Assembly: GCA_016709445.1 (NCBI GenBank)
Contig: JADJMV010000006.1
Location: 186,001-250,000 of the forward strand
Length of the DNA stretch: 64,000 nt
Direction of reading: 5' to 3'
Source: Phycisphaerales bacterium
Lineage (GTDB): Bacteria > Planctomycetota > Phycisphaerae > Phycisphaerales > UBA1924
Below, in pieces: positions 20,241-29,247 of the stretch. The notes below the pieces were generated by a model, which saw only the letters and a program-made list of their open reading frames with translations, was not told the DNA's origin and did not search any database. The position numbers and the translations under genes were made by a program. The first letter of the stretch is position 1; each line of letters starts with the position of its first letter.

Positions 20241-21346
20241 CCCGTCGTGGCCGACGGGAGACGCCGAGCAGGCCACCGGCGCCCGCGACACTGGCCGGGC
20301 CGGGGGCGGGGATCGTGCCGGTCCAGACGATCGCGCGGGCGGTGCCGGGCCGTCGGGGATCGCTGCGCCAGCGGCGTAGATGGTCTCGCCGACCACGAGA
20401 GAGGGAGTAAATCTCCGAGGACTTCCAGTTGCCAGGGATCGCGTCGTGGAGGGAGATAAAGTCATTGGGGTTGTCGCTGAACCAGATCGCGGCTTGGGCC
20501 CACTGACCTGAGTAGCGCACACTGCCGCCGTGCAGATCGCCGGTGGTAGCGTAGAGGTGGGCGTTCATCACGCCGTCGGGTGTCATGTTGATCGCCGACT
20601 CGGGAGTGCCCCGCCAAAGCACCGCGATTTGCTGCGTGCCGACCAGCGCGTCGCCGACCTGGACGCCGGCGGCGCCTGTCGTTGATGGTGGAGGTCTTGG
20701 CCCCGAAGGGATTCAGATCGGTCGCGCTCTCGGCAGAGCCCGACCAGAGCACGGCGTGGATCGCGTAGCCGAGGTCAGGAACTGGGCCTCGCCGCCTTGC
20801 CAGCGTCCATCGGTGGCATAGCCTCGCGACCAACGGGCACCGGGCGGGTGGAGATCTGTGAGAGTCCGGTCGGTGAGGTTCCACACCACCGCGTGGGCGT
20901 TTCCGCTCCCATTCGGCGAGGCCAGGCCCACGACTTGATCCCCAGCTACATCCTCGGCGATAGAACTGCGATACCCGCTCGGATGCAGATCAACAAATGA
21001 GCCGGCCGATCCATACCAAAGCGCCGCGTGCTGGGCGACATTGCCGCGAGCACCTGGCCAACCTGCCGTCCGCCTTGCATCGCGTACACATCGCCCCGAT
21101 CCCAGTTTCCAGCCGGAGGAGGTTGACCAAGCTGTCGGGCGATCCGAACCAGAGAGTCGGAAACCCAAAGTCCTGGCTGCCCGCAGGGTCGACGAAGCCG
21201 CCCTGCATTCCGCCATCGACGGCATAGGCGAACGACTCGTACGCCCCCTCCGGATGCAGCACGGTCGCCTGCCATCGGATCTGCGCTTGGGCGGCCCCAG
21301 CCAAGCAGCAGACCGACCCCAATGTCCAGAGAACGGCGTGCCTCAT
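20206..21346 (-). CDS. Exported repeat protein with PEP-CTERM-like end, frameshifted
   Basis: The ATG at 21346 opens MRHAVLWTLGSVCCLAGAAQAQ, a signal peptide. The body is built of repeats of about 40-50 residues of the type HAVVWxGSAxSxxDLHPxG, such as HAALWYGSAGSFVDLHPSGY, HAVLWSGSAESATDLNPFG and IAVLWRGTPESAINMTPDG, in shifting frames. Near the end TIPAPGPASVAGAGGLLGVSRRPRR looks like a PEP-CTERM sorting signal (Pro-rich motif, small hydrophobic helix, Arg tail). Several indels break the frame. The function is unknown, probably surface-related. Confidence 0.6.
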
Positions 21347-21990
21347 GGATGGCCCTCCGGGCGCGGTTGATCCCCGTGTGAAGCATAACGGATGGACGGT
21401 CCGCCCCCCAGGAAAAAAGTGCTCGGAACGATTCTTGGACCGGATTGCTGGGGGCAGGTCAAACGACGACGAGGGGCCGCCGATCTCGTGGAGGCCGGCC
21501 CACCCGCGCTGTAGTTCCGTACCTCGATCGAACCCCCAAGCAGGCTGATGGCAAACCGTTCGGATGACTTCGGCGGGTGGCATCACTTCCGCGCGTCCCC
21601 GACCTCGGGTGCCACTGCTCGCCGCCCCTCTCGCCTCTCCTGCGCCTCTGTCTCTCCGCGGCGCAGCAGTGCTCTGCGGCCCGCGTCACCGCGCGGGGAG
21701 ATGGGGGAGGAGCGGGAGACATCGAACGCCGCGACTGATGGAACCCGACGGCGCCGGGCACTACGGATGACGTCCTGATTCTCGCGCACTCTGACAAAGG
21801 GCTTCCCCCGCTGGAAGGTGGTGTCTGAACCACATCCGACAGACAGGAGAGCCCGATGCAGACCGTCGCCGCGAGCGCGCCCGGGACAAGGGCGCCGGGG
21901 AGGGAAGCCCGGGGCAGGGGCAGTGTGGTCGACAGACCCGGACGCGCCCATTCGGCATCCCAGTCGGCCGCAAAAAAACCGAACATTGAG
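21347..21990. other. Non-coding spacer with a short-period repeat
   Basis: No convincing gene is seen over 640 bases. A degenerate array at about 21633-21672 (CTCTCGCCTCTCCTGCGCCT, then CTGTCTCTCCGCGG) belongs to the same short-period family as those at 6015, 22900 and 54826. Confidence 0.5.
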
Positions 21991-21991
21991 C

Positions 21992-22019
21992 TTGACAGGC
22001 CCGGAGAACCGTATAAAAT
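21992..22019 (+). promoter_or_regulatory. Promoter of the hypothetical gene at 22029
   Basis: TTGACA (21992-21997) and TAAAAT (22014-22019) are 16 bases apart; the -35 is a perfect consensus in a GC-rich genome. Transcription should start within a few bases of the ATG at 22029, so the message would be leaderless or nearly so. Confidence 0.7.
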
Positions 22020-22028
22020 ACGTACGAA

Positions 22029-22877
22029 ATGACGCCCGACTGCGGCCCCATCCCGACACTCTCCCCCGCCGACGAGGCCCTCCTCCTCTCGATCATCGGC
22101 CCCCTCGGGGGCGGAGAGCCCCAACAGCCAGCCGAGCCCGACCGCCCCCTCCCCGACCCGCCCGACCCCATCACCCAAGCCCGCTTCCTCGCTCGCCCCG
22201 ACGTCCAGCCCCTCTTCCGCGCCCTCAAGGACCTCCGCGAGTTCCGCGCCGAGATCCAGCGCGACGACCGCTTCGGCCAGACCGCCGACCTCCTCCTCGA
22301 GATAGCCCGCAAGACCGACGACCTCGTCGAGAAACGCCGCGCCGCCACCACCCTCGTCCGCCTCCTCCTCGGCGTCCGCCCGCGAGCCTCCCGATCGCCC
22401 TGTGCCACGGGCGGCTTGCCCGCCCGTGCGGGAACTACCGAGATCGGAACGCCGGCCGACCACCAGCCCGCGGCCCAGGCGCCAACCCACCTCGGCCACC
22501 CGCCGCCGGAATCGACGCCCCCCACGCCCCCCATCCCTTCCGCGGCCCCAATCGCCGCGGCCTCAATCGCCGCGGCCTCAATCGCCAAGGCCAGCGCCAG
22601 CCTCCCGCACGACAGCGGCCCGCCCCACCCCGGGCCAGGTCCCACGCCGCGACGGCCGGCGCCGCCTCAGCAGCCCGACCACGCGCACCCCCGCACCGCT
22701 GCAAGAGCGACCCAACCTTCAAGTCCGCACGATCAGCCCGCAAGCGCCACGTCGCGCGCGGCATCCCCCCGTCGCTCCCCCGCGGCCGCCCGCCTCGATC
22801 GCGCGATGAACGTCCACCCCTCGCGCCCCCGCGCCCTCGCCCTCGCCGCCGGCGCTGCACACCTCGACACAAGTTGA
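22029..22877 (+). CDS. Hypothetical helical protein with low-complexity tail
   Basis: The ATG at 22029 has no ribosome-binding site. Residues 1-120 are a plausible folded domain, largely helical (FLARPDVQPLFRALKDLREF, ADLLLEIARKTDDLVEKRRAATTLVRLLLG). From about residue 124 the frame runs through a palindromic intergenic repeat (22406-22428), a 15-base tandem repeat near 22550-22593 encoding IAAAS units, and Pro/Arg-rich sequence, so the natural protein may end near residue 125 and the rest be read-through. Its layout recalls the small protein at 61776. The family is not recognised. Confidence 0.55.
   Translation: MTPDCGPIPTLSPADEALLLSIIGPLGGGEPQQPAEPDRPLPDPPDPITQARFLARPDVQPLFRALKDLREFRAEIQRDDRFGQTADLLLEIARKTDDLVEKRRAATTLVRLLLGVRPRASRSPCATGGLPARAGTTEIGTPADHQPAAQAPTHLGHPPPESTPPTPPIPSAAPIAAASIAAASIAKASASLPHDSGPPHPGPGPTPRRPAPPQQPDHAHPRTAARATQPSSPHDQPASATSRAASPRRSPAAARLDRAMNVHPSRPRALALAAGAAHLDTS
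22406..22428. repeat. Palindromic CACGGGCGG hairpin repeat inside an open frame
   Basis: CACGGGCGG and CCGCCCGTG form a perfect 9-bp stem with a CTTGC loop. It looks like an intergenic palindromic element rather than protein-coding sequence. Confidence 0.7.
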
Positions 22878-22897
22878 CGATCCGCGCGCACAGGCGC

Positions 22898-22941
22898 TCG
22901 CGCCTCCACTCCGTGCAACTCCGTGCACTCCGTGGTGAACT
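22898..22941. repeat. Short tandem ACTCCGTGC repeat
   Basis: Three imperfect copies of ACTCCGTGC precede GTGGTGAAC in the gap between the hypothetical gene and the convergent mqnC gene. Confidence 0.65.
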
Positions 22942-22954
22942 GAATCTTCGAGCG

Positions 22955-24368
22955 CTACGAACGCTCCGAAGCGCTGATCGTCAGCGCCGCGCCCGCGCTC
23001 TCCTTGCGCTGCACATGGAGCTTCCGCAGCCGATGCTCCGACCAATCGCCCACCGCAAGGTCCGGGCTCTCGGCCCCATCGTGGACGCAGGATGTCGTAC
23101 GTGTTGTTCCGCTGCGCCGGCGTGAACCCCGCATCGCGGATGAGCCGGCACAGCACCGCCTCGTCCATGCAGTAGGTCGTCCCCGCCGCCGACACCACGT
23201 TCTCCTCCATCATCACGCTGCCCATGTCGTTGGCCCCGAACGCCAGACCGGTCTGGCCGATGTGCGGGCCCATCGTCACCCAGCTCGCCCCGATCGAGTA
23301 GACATTGTCGAGAAACAGGCGGCTGACCGCCTGGGTCCGCAGATAGTCCACCGCCCCCGCCATGCGGAGCCGCCGCCCAAACTCGGGATGGGCCCTGGCG
23401 TCGCCATCGCCGGTGAGGTTTGCCACCACATCCCCGGGAAACTCGCCCGAGTCGCCCTCCTGCGTCCCCCAGTCCTTGACCCGTCCGAGGGGCGTGTTGT
23501 CGCGCTGGAACGGCCACGAGATGAAGGCCTTGTAATGGCCGAAGGGTCGGTCCCGCTCGACGCCGTCCGGCGTGCGCCCGAGCGCCCTGTCCTGCCACTC
23601 CCGCACGCACCGCATGTGGTGGATCCGGTCGGCGTGGCCCTCGATGTGGCCGAACATCATCGAGGCGCTGGTGAACATGCCCAGCGAGTGGGCCGCGTAC
23701 ATCGTCGTGAGCCAGGCCTCCTGGTCGCACTTGCCCAAGCCGATCTTGCGCCGGACCGGGCCGGCGAAGATCTCGCCCCCGCCGCCGGGGAGCGAGTCCA
23801 TTCCGGCGGCCTTGAGCTTGGTAAGCACCCACCGGGCCTTGTCGAAGAGCGTGTCGCCTGGGGGCCCGAAGAAGTTGACGAACTCGATCATCTCCGGCGG
23901 GCTGAAGGCGTGGACGTGGACCTTGGGGAAGCGGGACTTGATGGCCGCGAGCAGGTCGAGATACCAGTCGAGAGGCAGGTCGGGGTTCATGCCGCCCTGC
24001 ATGAGGATCTGGGTGCCGCCGATCGCGACCAGCTCGGCGATCTTCTCGAGCAGCTCGTCGTACCCGAGCGTGTAGGCGTCGTGGTCGGTGGCATCGCGCC
24101 GGAACGCGCAGAATGTGCAGCGGGCGGTGCACACATTGGTGTAGTTGATGTTGCGGTCGATGACGTACGTGCGGAGCGACTCGCCATGGATCGCCCGGCA
24201 GCGCGCATCGGCCCATCGCCCCAACTCGGCCGTCGGCATCTCGCGGAAGATCTGCAGCGCCTGCTCCGGGGTCAGCCGCGCCTCGCCGGCCGCCACGGCG
24301 CCGAGCAGCCCGGCGTCGAGCCCGGAGAGTGCGGGATGGAGGGCGGGTGAACGGTCGTTGGCGTGCAT
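22955..24368 (-). CDS. mqnC: Cyclic dehypoxanthinyl futalosine synthase (radical SAM), one frameshift
   Basis: A radical SAM enzyme of the futalosine route to menaquinone. The cluster motif is CTARCTFC (Cx3Cx2C) after TYVIDRNINYTNV; ILMQGGMNPDLPLDWYLDLL, HAFSPPEMIEF, LPGGGGEIF and SMMFGHIEG follow in the expected order, and AGFTPAQRNNTYDIL marks the C terminus. The ATG at 24368 gives the best family start. A probable extra C near 23090 sends the frame astray; without it the protein ends RHDGAESPDLAVGDWSEHR...ISASERS at 22955. MqnC is preferred over MqnE or CofH by the RNINYTN and PDLPL motifs. No other mqn gene is in the window. Confidence 0.88.
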
Positions 24369-24499
24369 GGTCCCATCCCTGGCTGCGGGCCGGCCCGATC
24401 CCGGGCTTTCAAAGCTTCCTGAAACCTCTTGGTAGGGTATGGGCGATGCCGAAGTGTGTCCATCCCTCCGCGACGGGTGGCTAGGTGGCGGCATGGTCG

Positions 24500-24612
24500 G
24501 ACCCCCGGGGGACCCGTTGGCCGGGCACGCGGGCCCTTCCGGCAACTTGCGAGACCGAGCGAGGCAGGGCCAGAAAGGCCGCACGCCCGCGGGTCAACGG
24601 GCGTGAAGCGGA
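24500..24612 (+). ncRNA. Candidate structured RNA of unknown class
   Basis: In the 350-base gap upstream of mqnC, CCCGTTG (24513-24519) pairs with CAACGGG (24595-24601), GCGGGC (24529-24534) pairs with GCCCGC (24585-24590), and GGCC-AGAAA-GGCC forms an apical hairpin near 24567-24580. The apical CAGGGCCAGAAAGGCCGCAC faintly recalls the SRP RNA tip but lacks its conserved AGCAG. A strand cannot be proven; plus is given because TAGGGTATGG-like sequence lies upstream. Confidence 0.3.
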
Positions 24613-24718
24613 GGAGAGAGAGACAATCGCGTGCGCGGTCCCAAGGTGGGGCTGCTCACGTGGTTCAGCGGTGTCGCGGTGGTCTGCTCACGCGCGGCGG
24701 CAGCATTTCCCCGGTTCG

Positions 24719-25678
24719 TCAGGGCCTGGGGTGGAATTTGGCGTGCACGCTCTTCAGGCGAGACTTGTCCACATGGGTGTAGATCTGGGTGGTGCCGATG
24801 TCGGCGTGCCCCAGGAGTTCCTGGACGACGCGGAGGTCGGCGCCCCCGGTCAGCAGGTGTGTGGCGAAGCTATGCCGGAGTACGTGCGGGTGCACGTTGG
24901 CGAGACCGGCGGTCGCGGCGTGCTTCTTGACGAGTTGCCATACGCGGACGCGCTCGATGGGCCGCCCGGTGCGCGTCAGAAAGACCCTTCCAGCGTCGCG
25001 GCTGTCGGCTCGAAGCAGCTTGGGCCGGCACTCGGCGAGGTAGGCGTCCAGGGCGGCGCGGGCGGGGCTCCCCATGGGTACGAGGCGTTGCTTGTCGCCT
25101 TTCCCGGTGACACGAACCACGCCGAGTGTGGTAAGCACCTCGTCCAGCCGGAGCGCTCCGACCTCGCTCGCGCGCAGGCCGCTGGCGTACATAAGTTCGA
25201 GGATGGCCCGGTCGCGGAGCCACAGGGGCGGGCCCGCCGGGTCGGCGTCAGCCTCGGGTGCCGGGGCGTCGAGGAGCTGCTTGACCTGGCGCGGGGAGAG
25301 CACGTTGGGGATCTTCTTCCAGCGCGTGGGCTGGTCGAGAAACTCGGCGGGGTTCTTGGGTGTGCGGCCCGTCGCTGTCAGCCATCGGAAAAGGACTTTC
25401 ATGGTGGCGAGATGGCGTGCGACGGAGGAGGCGGCCAGCCCCCTCGTGCTCAGACGGGCCACATGGGCCGCGAGCATCCGGTGGTCGATCTCCCCGGGGC
25501 TGCGGACCCCCTGTTCCGCAAGGTGGGAGAGCAGTTCCCTGATATCACGCCCATAGGCATCGAGGGTGTTGGCGCTCATCCCGCACTCGACGCGGAGGTA
25601 GGCGTCGAAGATGGCGGCGATTTTCGCCAACTCGGCCGGGAGCTGGTCGGGTTGGGGTGGGGGGGAGCGTGGGCACAC
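24719..25678 (-). CDS. Tyrosine recombinase XerC/XerD
   Basis: A 319-residue recombinase that normally resolves chromosome dimers at dif with FtsK. The N-terminal SAM-like core-binding domain (FDAYLRVECGMSANTLDAYGRDIREL) is followed by the catalytic domain with Arg in SGLRASEVGAL, Lys in VTGKGDKQRLVP, HPHVLRHSFATHLLTGGADL (HxxR), LLGHADIGTTQIYTHV with the second His and the nucleophilic Tyr. Length and motifs fit a housekeeping Xer rather than a phage integrase. It lies just beyond the flagellin terminator and is probably transcribed separately. Which of the two Xer types it is cannot be told. Confidence 0.9.
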   Translation of the reverse strand: MCPRSPPPQPDQLPAELAKIAAIFDAYLRVECGMSANTLDAYGRDIRELLSHLAEQGVRSPGEIDHRMLAAHVARLSTRGLAASSVARHLATMKVLFRWLTATGRTPKNPAEFLDQPTRWKKIPNVLSPRQVKQLLDAPAPEADADPAGPPLWLRDRAILELMYASGLRASEVGALRLDEVLTTLGVVRVTGKGDKQRLVPMGSPARAALDAYLAECRPKLLRADSRDAGRVFLTRTGRPIERVRVWQLVKKHAATAGLANVHPHVLRHSFATHLLTGGADLRVVQELLGHADIGTTQIYTHVDKSRLKSVHAKFHPRP

Positions 25679-25715
25679 CAGGACTAGATCGGCCCATGGG
25701 AGGGGTTGGGGGGCA

Positions 25716-25747
25716 AAAAGACGACCCCGGTCCTGGGGGGACCGGGG
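25716..25747 (-). terminator. Intrinsic terminator of flagellin 1
   Basis: CCCCGGTCC (25726-25734) pairs with GGACCGGGG (25739-25747); on the minus strand the stem is followed by TCGTCTTTTT. It lies 45 bases after the flagellin stop. Confidence 0.9.
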
Positions 25748-25791
25748 CCGCGATCAGGCTGGGGTTGAGCCTCTCGGGTCAGCGTCCTTGC

Positions 25792-27318
25792 TTAGCCGAG
25801 CAGCTGCAGGGCGGCCTGCGGCTGGCTGTTGGCGATCGACAGCACCTGCGTCGACGCCTGGGAGAGGATCTGCGACCGGGTGAGGGCCGCGGTTTCGGTC
25901 GCGAAGTCGGCGTCGCGGATGACGCTCTCGGCCGCCGCGGTGTTCTCGACGGCGATGCCGAGGGCGCGGATGGTCGAGCCGATGACGTTGGTCTGGAAGG
26001 CGCCGAGTCGGCCGCGGAGGCTGGAGACCTGGCTGATGGCCTCTCCGACGATCTTCTGGGCCTGCACGCCGTCGTCATCGACGAGGTTGTAGGACTTGCC
26101 GCTGGCGAGGTCGTCGAGGAAGCCCAGGCTGCTGTTGCCGAGCTTGCGGACGGCGACGTCGCCGATGCCGATGGAGACCTTGCCGCCGATGTCGACGCTG
26201 GGGGCGAGCTGGAAGTCGGCTCCGCCGCCGGTGATGCTGAAGGCGGAGATGGAACCGAGCGTCTGGCTGGCGCTGGTGGTCAGGGACATCTCGACGTCGA
26301 GGAAGTCCGTGTTGATGTTGATGTCCTTGCCCTTGGCGGTGGCGGCGATGCCGTTGATGATGGCGCCGACGTTCTGCCCGGCGTCCTTGATGCCGTTGAG
26401 GGCCGCGGTGGCGTCGAAGTCGACGCTGGAGCTGCTGTCGATGGTCCCCGCGTCGTTCGAGGTCATGTTGTAGAAGCCGATGGTCGTGCTGGAGCCCTGG
26501 ACACCCGCGTCGTTGGTGACCTTGACGCTGGCGAACTCGGCCGAGCCGAACTCGTTGGAGTAGAGGGCGATGCCGGTGCCGCCGCTGGCGACCGAGGCGA
26601 CCAGACCGGTGGTGTCCGTGAAGGTGTTGATGGCGGTGACCATCGCGTCGAGCGACGTGCCGGAGGCGAACTGCAGCTCGCGGCTGCCGGCCGAGCCGGT
26701 GATCTCGACGGTGAAGTTGCCGGAGTTGGCGCCGTTGAGGTCCAGCGAGGTGCCGCCGAACGACATGAACAGCACGCCCTGCTGGGCCGACTGGGTGATC
26801 AGGACGTCAACATCCTGGGTCGCCGTGTTGAACTTGGCGCCGTTGACCTTGAAGTCCGTGACCGAGGAGCTGATCGAGCTGACCTGGTAGTCGAAGTTGC
26901 CGTTGAGCAGCTTCATACCCTGGAAGCTCGTGGAGCCCGAGATGCGGTCGATCGTCTGGAGGATCGAATCGATCTGGAGCTGGTTCGCTTCCTTCTCGGC
27001 CTGCGAGATGCCGCCGGAGCTGGCGCTGGTGGTGACCAGACCCTGCAGCTCGGTGAGCAGGCTGGAGACCTCCTGCAGACCACCTTCGGCGGTATTGACG
27101 ACCTGGTCGGCGCGGGTGGCGTTGGAGATCGCCGCGTTCGTCGACTTGATCTCTGCCCGCAGGTTCTCCGAGGCGATGAGCCCGGCGGGATCATCCTTGC
27201 CGCGGTTAATCCGCAGACCCGTGCTCAGCCGCTCAAGGGAGCGATTGAGCGCGTAGTTGTTCTGGCCCAAGACCCGCTGGGCCACCATGGACTGGACGTT
27301 CGTGTTAATGCGAGACAT
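25792..27318 (-). CDS. fliC: Flagellin 1
   Basis: A 508-residue filament protein started at the ATG at 27318, nine bases after a GGAGG. The N-terminal D0/D1 region (MSRINTNVQSMVAQRVLGQNNYALNRSLERLSTGLRINRGKDDPAGL) and C-terminal D1/D0 region (GRLGAFQTNVIGSTIRALGIAVENTAAAESVIRDADFATETAAL...LSIANSQPQAALQLLG) are highly typical. The central 250 residues are Ser/Thr/Gly-rich and variable, forming the outer filament surface. It has its own terminators on both sides, so it is a separate unit from flagellin 2. The leader shares an 11-base element with flagellin 2. Confidence 0.96.
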   Translation of the reverse strand: MSRINTNVQSMVAQRVLGQNNYALNRSLERLSTGLRINRGKDDPAGLIASENLRAEIKSTNAAISNATRADQVVNTAEGGLQEVSSLLTELQGLVTTSASSGGISQAEKEANQLQIDSILQTIDRISGSTSFQGMKLLNGNFDYQVSSISSSVTDFKVNGAKFNTATQDVDVLITQSAQQGVLFMSFGGTSLDLNGANSGNFTVEITGSAGSRELQFASGTSLDAMVTAINTFTDTTGLVASVASGGTGIALYSNEFGSAEFASVKVTNDAGVQGSSTTIGFYNMTSNDAGTIDSSSSVDFDATAALNGIKDAGQNVGAIINGIAATAKGKDININTDFLDVEMSLTTSASQTLGSISAFSITGGGADFQLAPSVDIGGKVSIGIGDVAVRKLGNSSLGFLDDLASGKSYNLVDDDGVQAQKIVGEAISQVSSLRGRLGAFQTNVIGSTIRALGIAVENTAAAESVIRDADFATETAALTRSQILSQASTQVLSIANSQPQAALQLLG

Positions 27319-27583
27319 TGAATCCTCCGTGCCTGATCTCGAGGCCGCGGCGGTGCCGGTGCCTCCCAACCCCAGTTGCCGACGCCGCGCGTCCTGCCCG
27401 TCGTCGCATCAGTGGCGTTCGCCACATGCCTCCCGGGTCCGTCCGGGAACTCGTGCCGGGCCTGTCGGCTCAGCTCGGTCGCTGGCATCGACGCTCTCTG
27501 GGGGTGGGTTGAGCCTCATCAGTTCCGACACGTAGGAAATCTGCGGGACATGGGCCGGATCTTCTTGCGCCCACCTACAAAGA
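27319..27583. other. Leader/promoter region of flagellin 1
   Basis: No gene is seen in this 265-base gap. I looked for sigma-28 and sigma-54 flagellar promoter patterns on the minus strand and found no convincing match. Confidence 0.4.
27321..27331 (-). promoter_or_regulatory. Shared CACGGAGGATT element covering the flagellin 1 ribosome site
   Basis: CACGGAGGATT ends two bases before the ATG at 27318. The identical 11-mer precedes flagellin 2. It contains the Shine-Dalgarno GGAGG and an AnGGA core typical of CsrA-binding sites. Confidence 0.6.
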
Positions 27584-27607
27584 AACCCCGGCCTTGTGGC
27601 CGGGGTT
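27584..27607 (-). terminator. Intrinsic terminator of flagellin 2
   Basis: AACCCCGGCC and GGCCGGGGTT form a perfect 10-bp stem with a 4-base loop; TTTCTTT follows on the minus strand. It is 36 bases after the flagellin 2 stop. Confidence 0.9.
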
Positions 27608-27642
27608 CGGGTGAAAGCCCTTGGATTTGTGGGTTATCCGAC

Positions 27643-29187
27643 CTAGCCGAGGAGCTGGAGGACCTGCTGCGACTGCTGGTTGGCGAGCTGGAGGATGGAA
27701 GTTCCAGAGCTGGCGAGGATCTGGGCGCGGGTCAGCTGGCTGGTCTCATACGCGAAGTCGGCATCGCGGATACGCGAGTTGCTCGCGCTGAGGTTCTCGT
27801 AGGCGGCCTGCATGGACCGGATATTGGTCTCGAGGCTGTTTCGCTCGATGGCGCCGAGGCGGCCCCGGAGGAGCGTGACCTGATCGATGGCGGCCTGGAC
27901 CACGTCGTTCGAGAGCGTGAAGTCGCCCCGGTCCACGCTGTTCTCGATGCTGTTGTCGCCGCCGGACTTGATGGAGCTGAGGAAGTGGAGCGTGCCGGAG
28001 TCGAGCACCCCGCCGAGGTTGGAGGCCGCGACGGAGGAGATTCCGACGCTGAGCTGCTGCTGGGCGGTGATCTCGGGCCCGACCTGGAAGAGCGCACCAC
28101 CGCCGGTGATGTAGAAGGTGCTGTTGGTCGCGGTGGGGTCGATGGCGAAGTCCTCGTTGAGCAGGAGCTGGACGCTGAGCGTCTGGGAGTTGACGCTGAC
28201 GTTCAGGCCGTCACCGGTGGCGAGGTTGCCGTTGACGAGCGCGGAGACGTTCCGGCCTCGGTCTCGGTCGGCGCCGGTGACGCTGCTCCAGGGGAAGCCG
28301 CCGGTGATATCGGGGATCTCGCTCTCGTCGGGGAACTTGTAGAGCTGCCAGGCGTTGCCGGTGGGGGGAGCGTCGAGGCGTCGGACGGAGACGAAGGAAG
28401 CGGATCCGTAGTCTGCGGACTTGAAGACGAGCCCCGAGTTGACGTCCCCGTTGATGAGCGAGGCCTCGACCCCGGTGATGCTGGTCAGCTTGTTGATGCC
28501 GGTGACCACCTCGTCGAGGGGGGTGCCGGACTGGAAGGTGAGGGTCTCGACGCCTCGCGGCCCGGTGACCTCGATGGTGGTGGTGGAGAGGATGACGCCG
28601 GGCCGGGTGGGGTCGGCGTTGCCGTTGTAGTAGAGGGCGCCGACCTGGGCCGAGGCGAGGACGTTGACCTCGACGGCGAGGCTGTCGACGTTGATGAGGC
28701 TCGCGGTATTGACGCGTGCCTGCGAGATCTCGGTGGTGTCCACGCCCGAGAGGGTGTAGTCGAGCGAGCCGTTGAGCAGCTTGAGGCCGCCGAACGTGGC
28801 GGTGTTGCTGATCCGGGTGATCGAATCGATGGCCGAGTCGATCTGGAGCTGGTTGGCGGCGCGTTCCTCCTTGGAGTTGGCGCCGGTGCTGGCCGACTCA
28901 ACGATCAGGGAGCGGATGGAGGTGAGCAGGTCGTTGACCTCGGCGAGGGAGCCCTCGGTCGTCGCGATGACGGACGAGGCGCGCTCGACGTTTTTGACGG
29001 CCTGCTCGACGCCGTTCAGGTCGGAGCGGATGCGTTCCGAGATGATGAGACCGGCGGGGTCATCGGCGCCTCGGTTGATGCGCAGCCCCGTCGAGAGCCT
29101 CTCCAGGCGGAGCTGGAGTTCCTTGTTGTTCTTCGTGAGGTTTGACTGCGCGATAAGGCTTGGGATATTGGAGTTGATCCTCGACAT
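27643..29187 (-). CDS. Flagellin 2
   Basis: A 514-residue paralogue of flagellin 1 with the same conserved ends: MSRINSNIPSLIAQSNLTKNNKELQLRLERLSTGLRINRGADDPAGL and LRGRLGAIERNSLETNIRSMQAAYENLSASNSRIRDADFAYETSQL...QLANQQSQQVLQLLG. The middle (about residues 170-400) is unrelated at sequence level to flagellin 1. It lies 60 bases downstream of csrA on the same strand, so it may be co-transcribed with fliW and csrA. The start ATG at 29187 has GGAGG seven bases upstream. Two flagellins of similar length suggest a composite filament. Confidence 0.95.
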   Translation of the reverse strand: MSRINSNIPSLIAQSNLTKNNKELQLRLERLSTGLRINRGADDPAGLIISERIRSDLNGVEQAVKNVERASSVIATTEGSLAEVNDLLTSIRSLIVESASTGANSKEERAANQLQIDSAIDSITRISNTATFGGLKLLNGSLDYTLSGVDTTEISQARVNTASLINVDSLAVEVNVLASAQVGALYYNGNADPTRPGVILSTTTIEVTGPRGVETLTFQSGTPLDEVVTGINKLTSITGVEASLINGDVNSGLVFKSADYGSASFVSVRRLDAPPTGNAWQLYKFPDESEIPDITGGFPWSSVTGADRDRGRNVSALVNGNLATGDGLNVSVNSQTLSVQLLLNEDFAIDPTATNSTFYITGGGALFQVGPEITAQQQLSVGISSVAASNLGGVLDSGTLHFLSSIKSGGDNSIENSVDRGDFTLSNDVVQAAIDQVTLLRGRLGAIERNSLETNIRSMQAAYENLSASNSRIRDADFAYETSQLTRAQILASSGTSILQLANQQSQQVLQLLG

Positions 29188-29190
29188 GGC

Positions 29191-29201
29191 AATCCTCCGT
29201 G
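29191..29201 (-). promoter_or_regulatory. Shared CACGGAGGATT element covering the flagellin 2 ribosome site
   Basis: The same 11-mer as before flagellin 1, here three bases before the ATG. Upstream, GAGG and CCCTC on either side of TCCCGAAC could form a small hairpin. Confidence 0.6.
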
Positions 29202-29247
29202 ACTGGGGCCGAGGGGTTCGGGACCTCTTAACGGCCGCGCCGGGCGT

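Noticed and set aside
24490..24612. Confident call of SRP RNA
   Set aside because: The tip lacks the conserved AGCAG and GGAA/GNRA pattern; only a general structured-RNA call is justified.
24719..25678. Phage integrase marking a mobile element
   Set aside because: Length and motifs fit a housekeeping Xer protein; no att repeats, tRNA or other phage genes are seen nearby.
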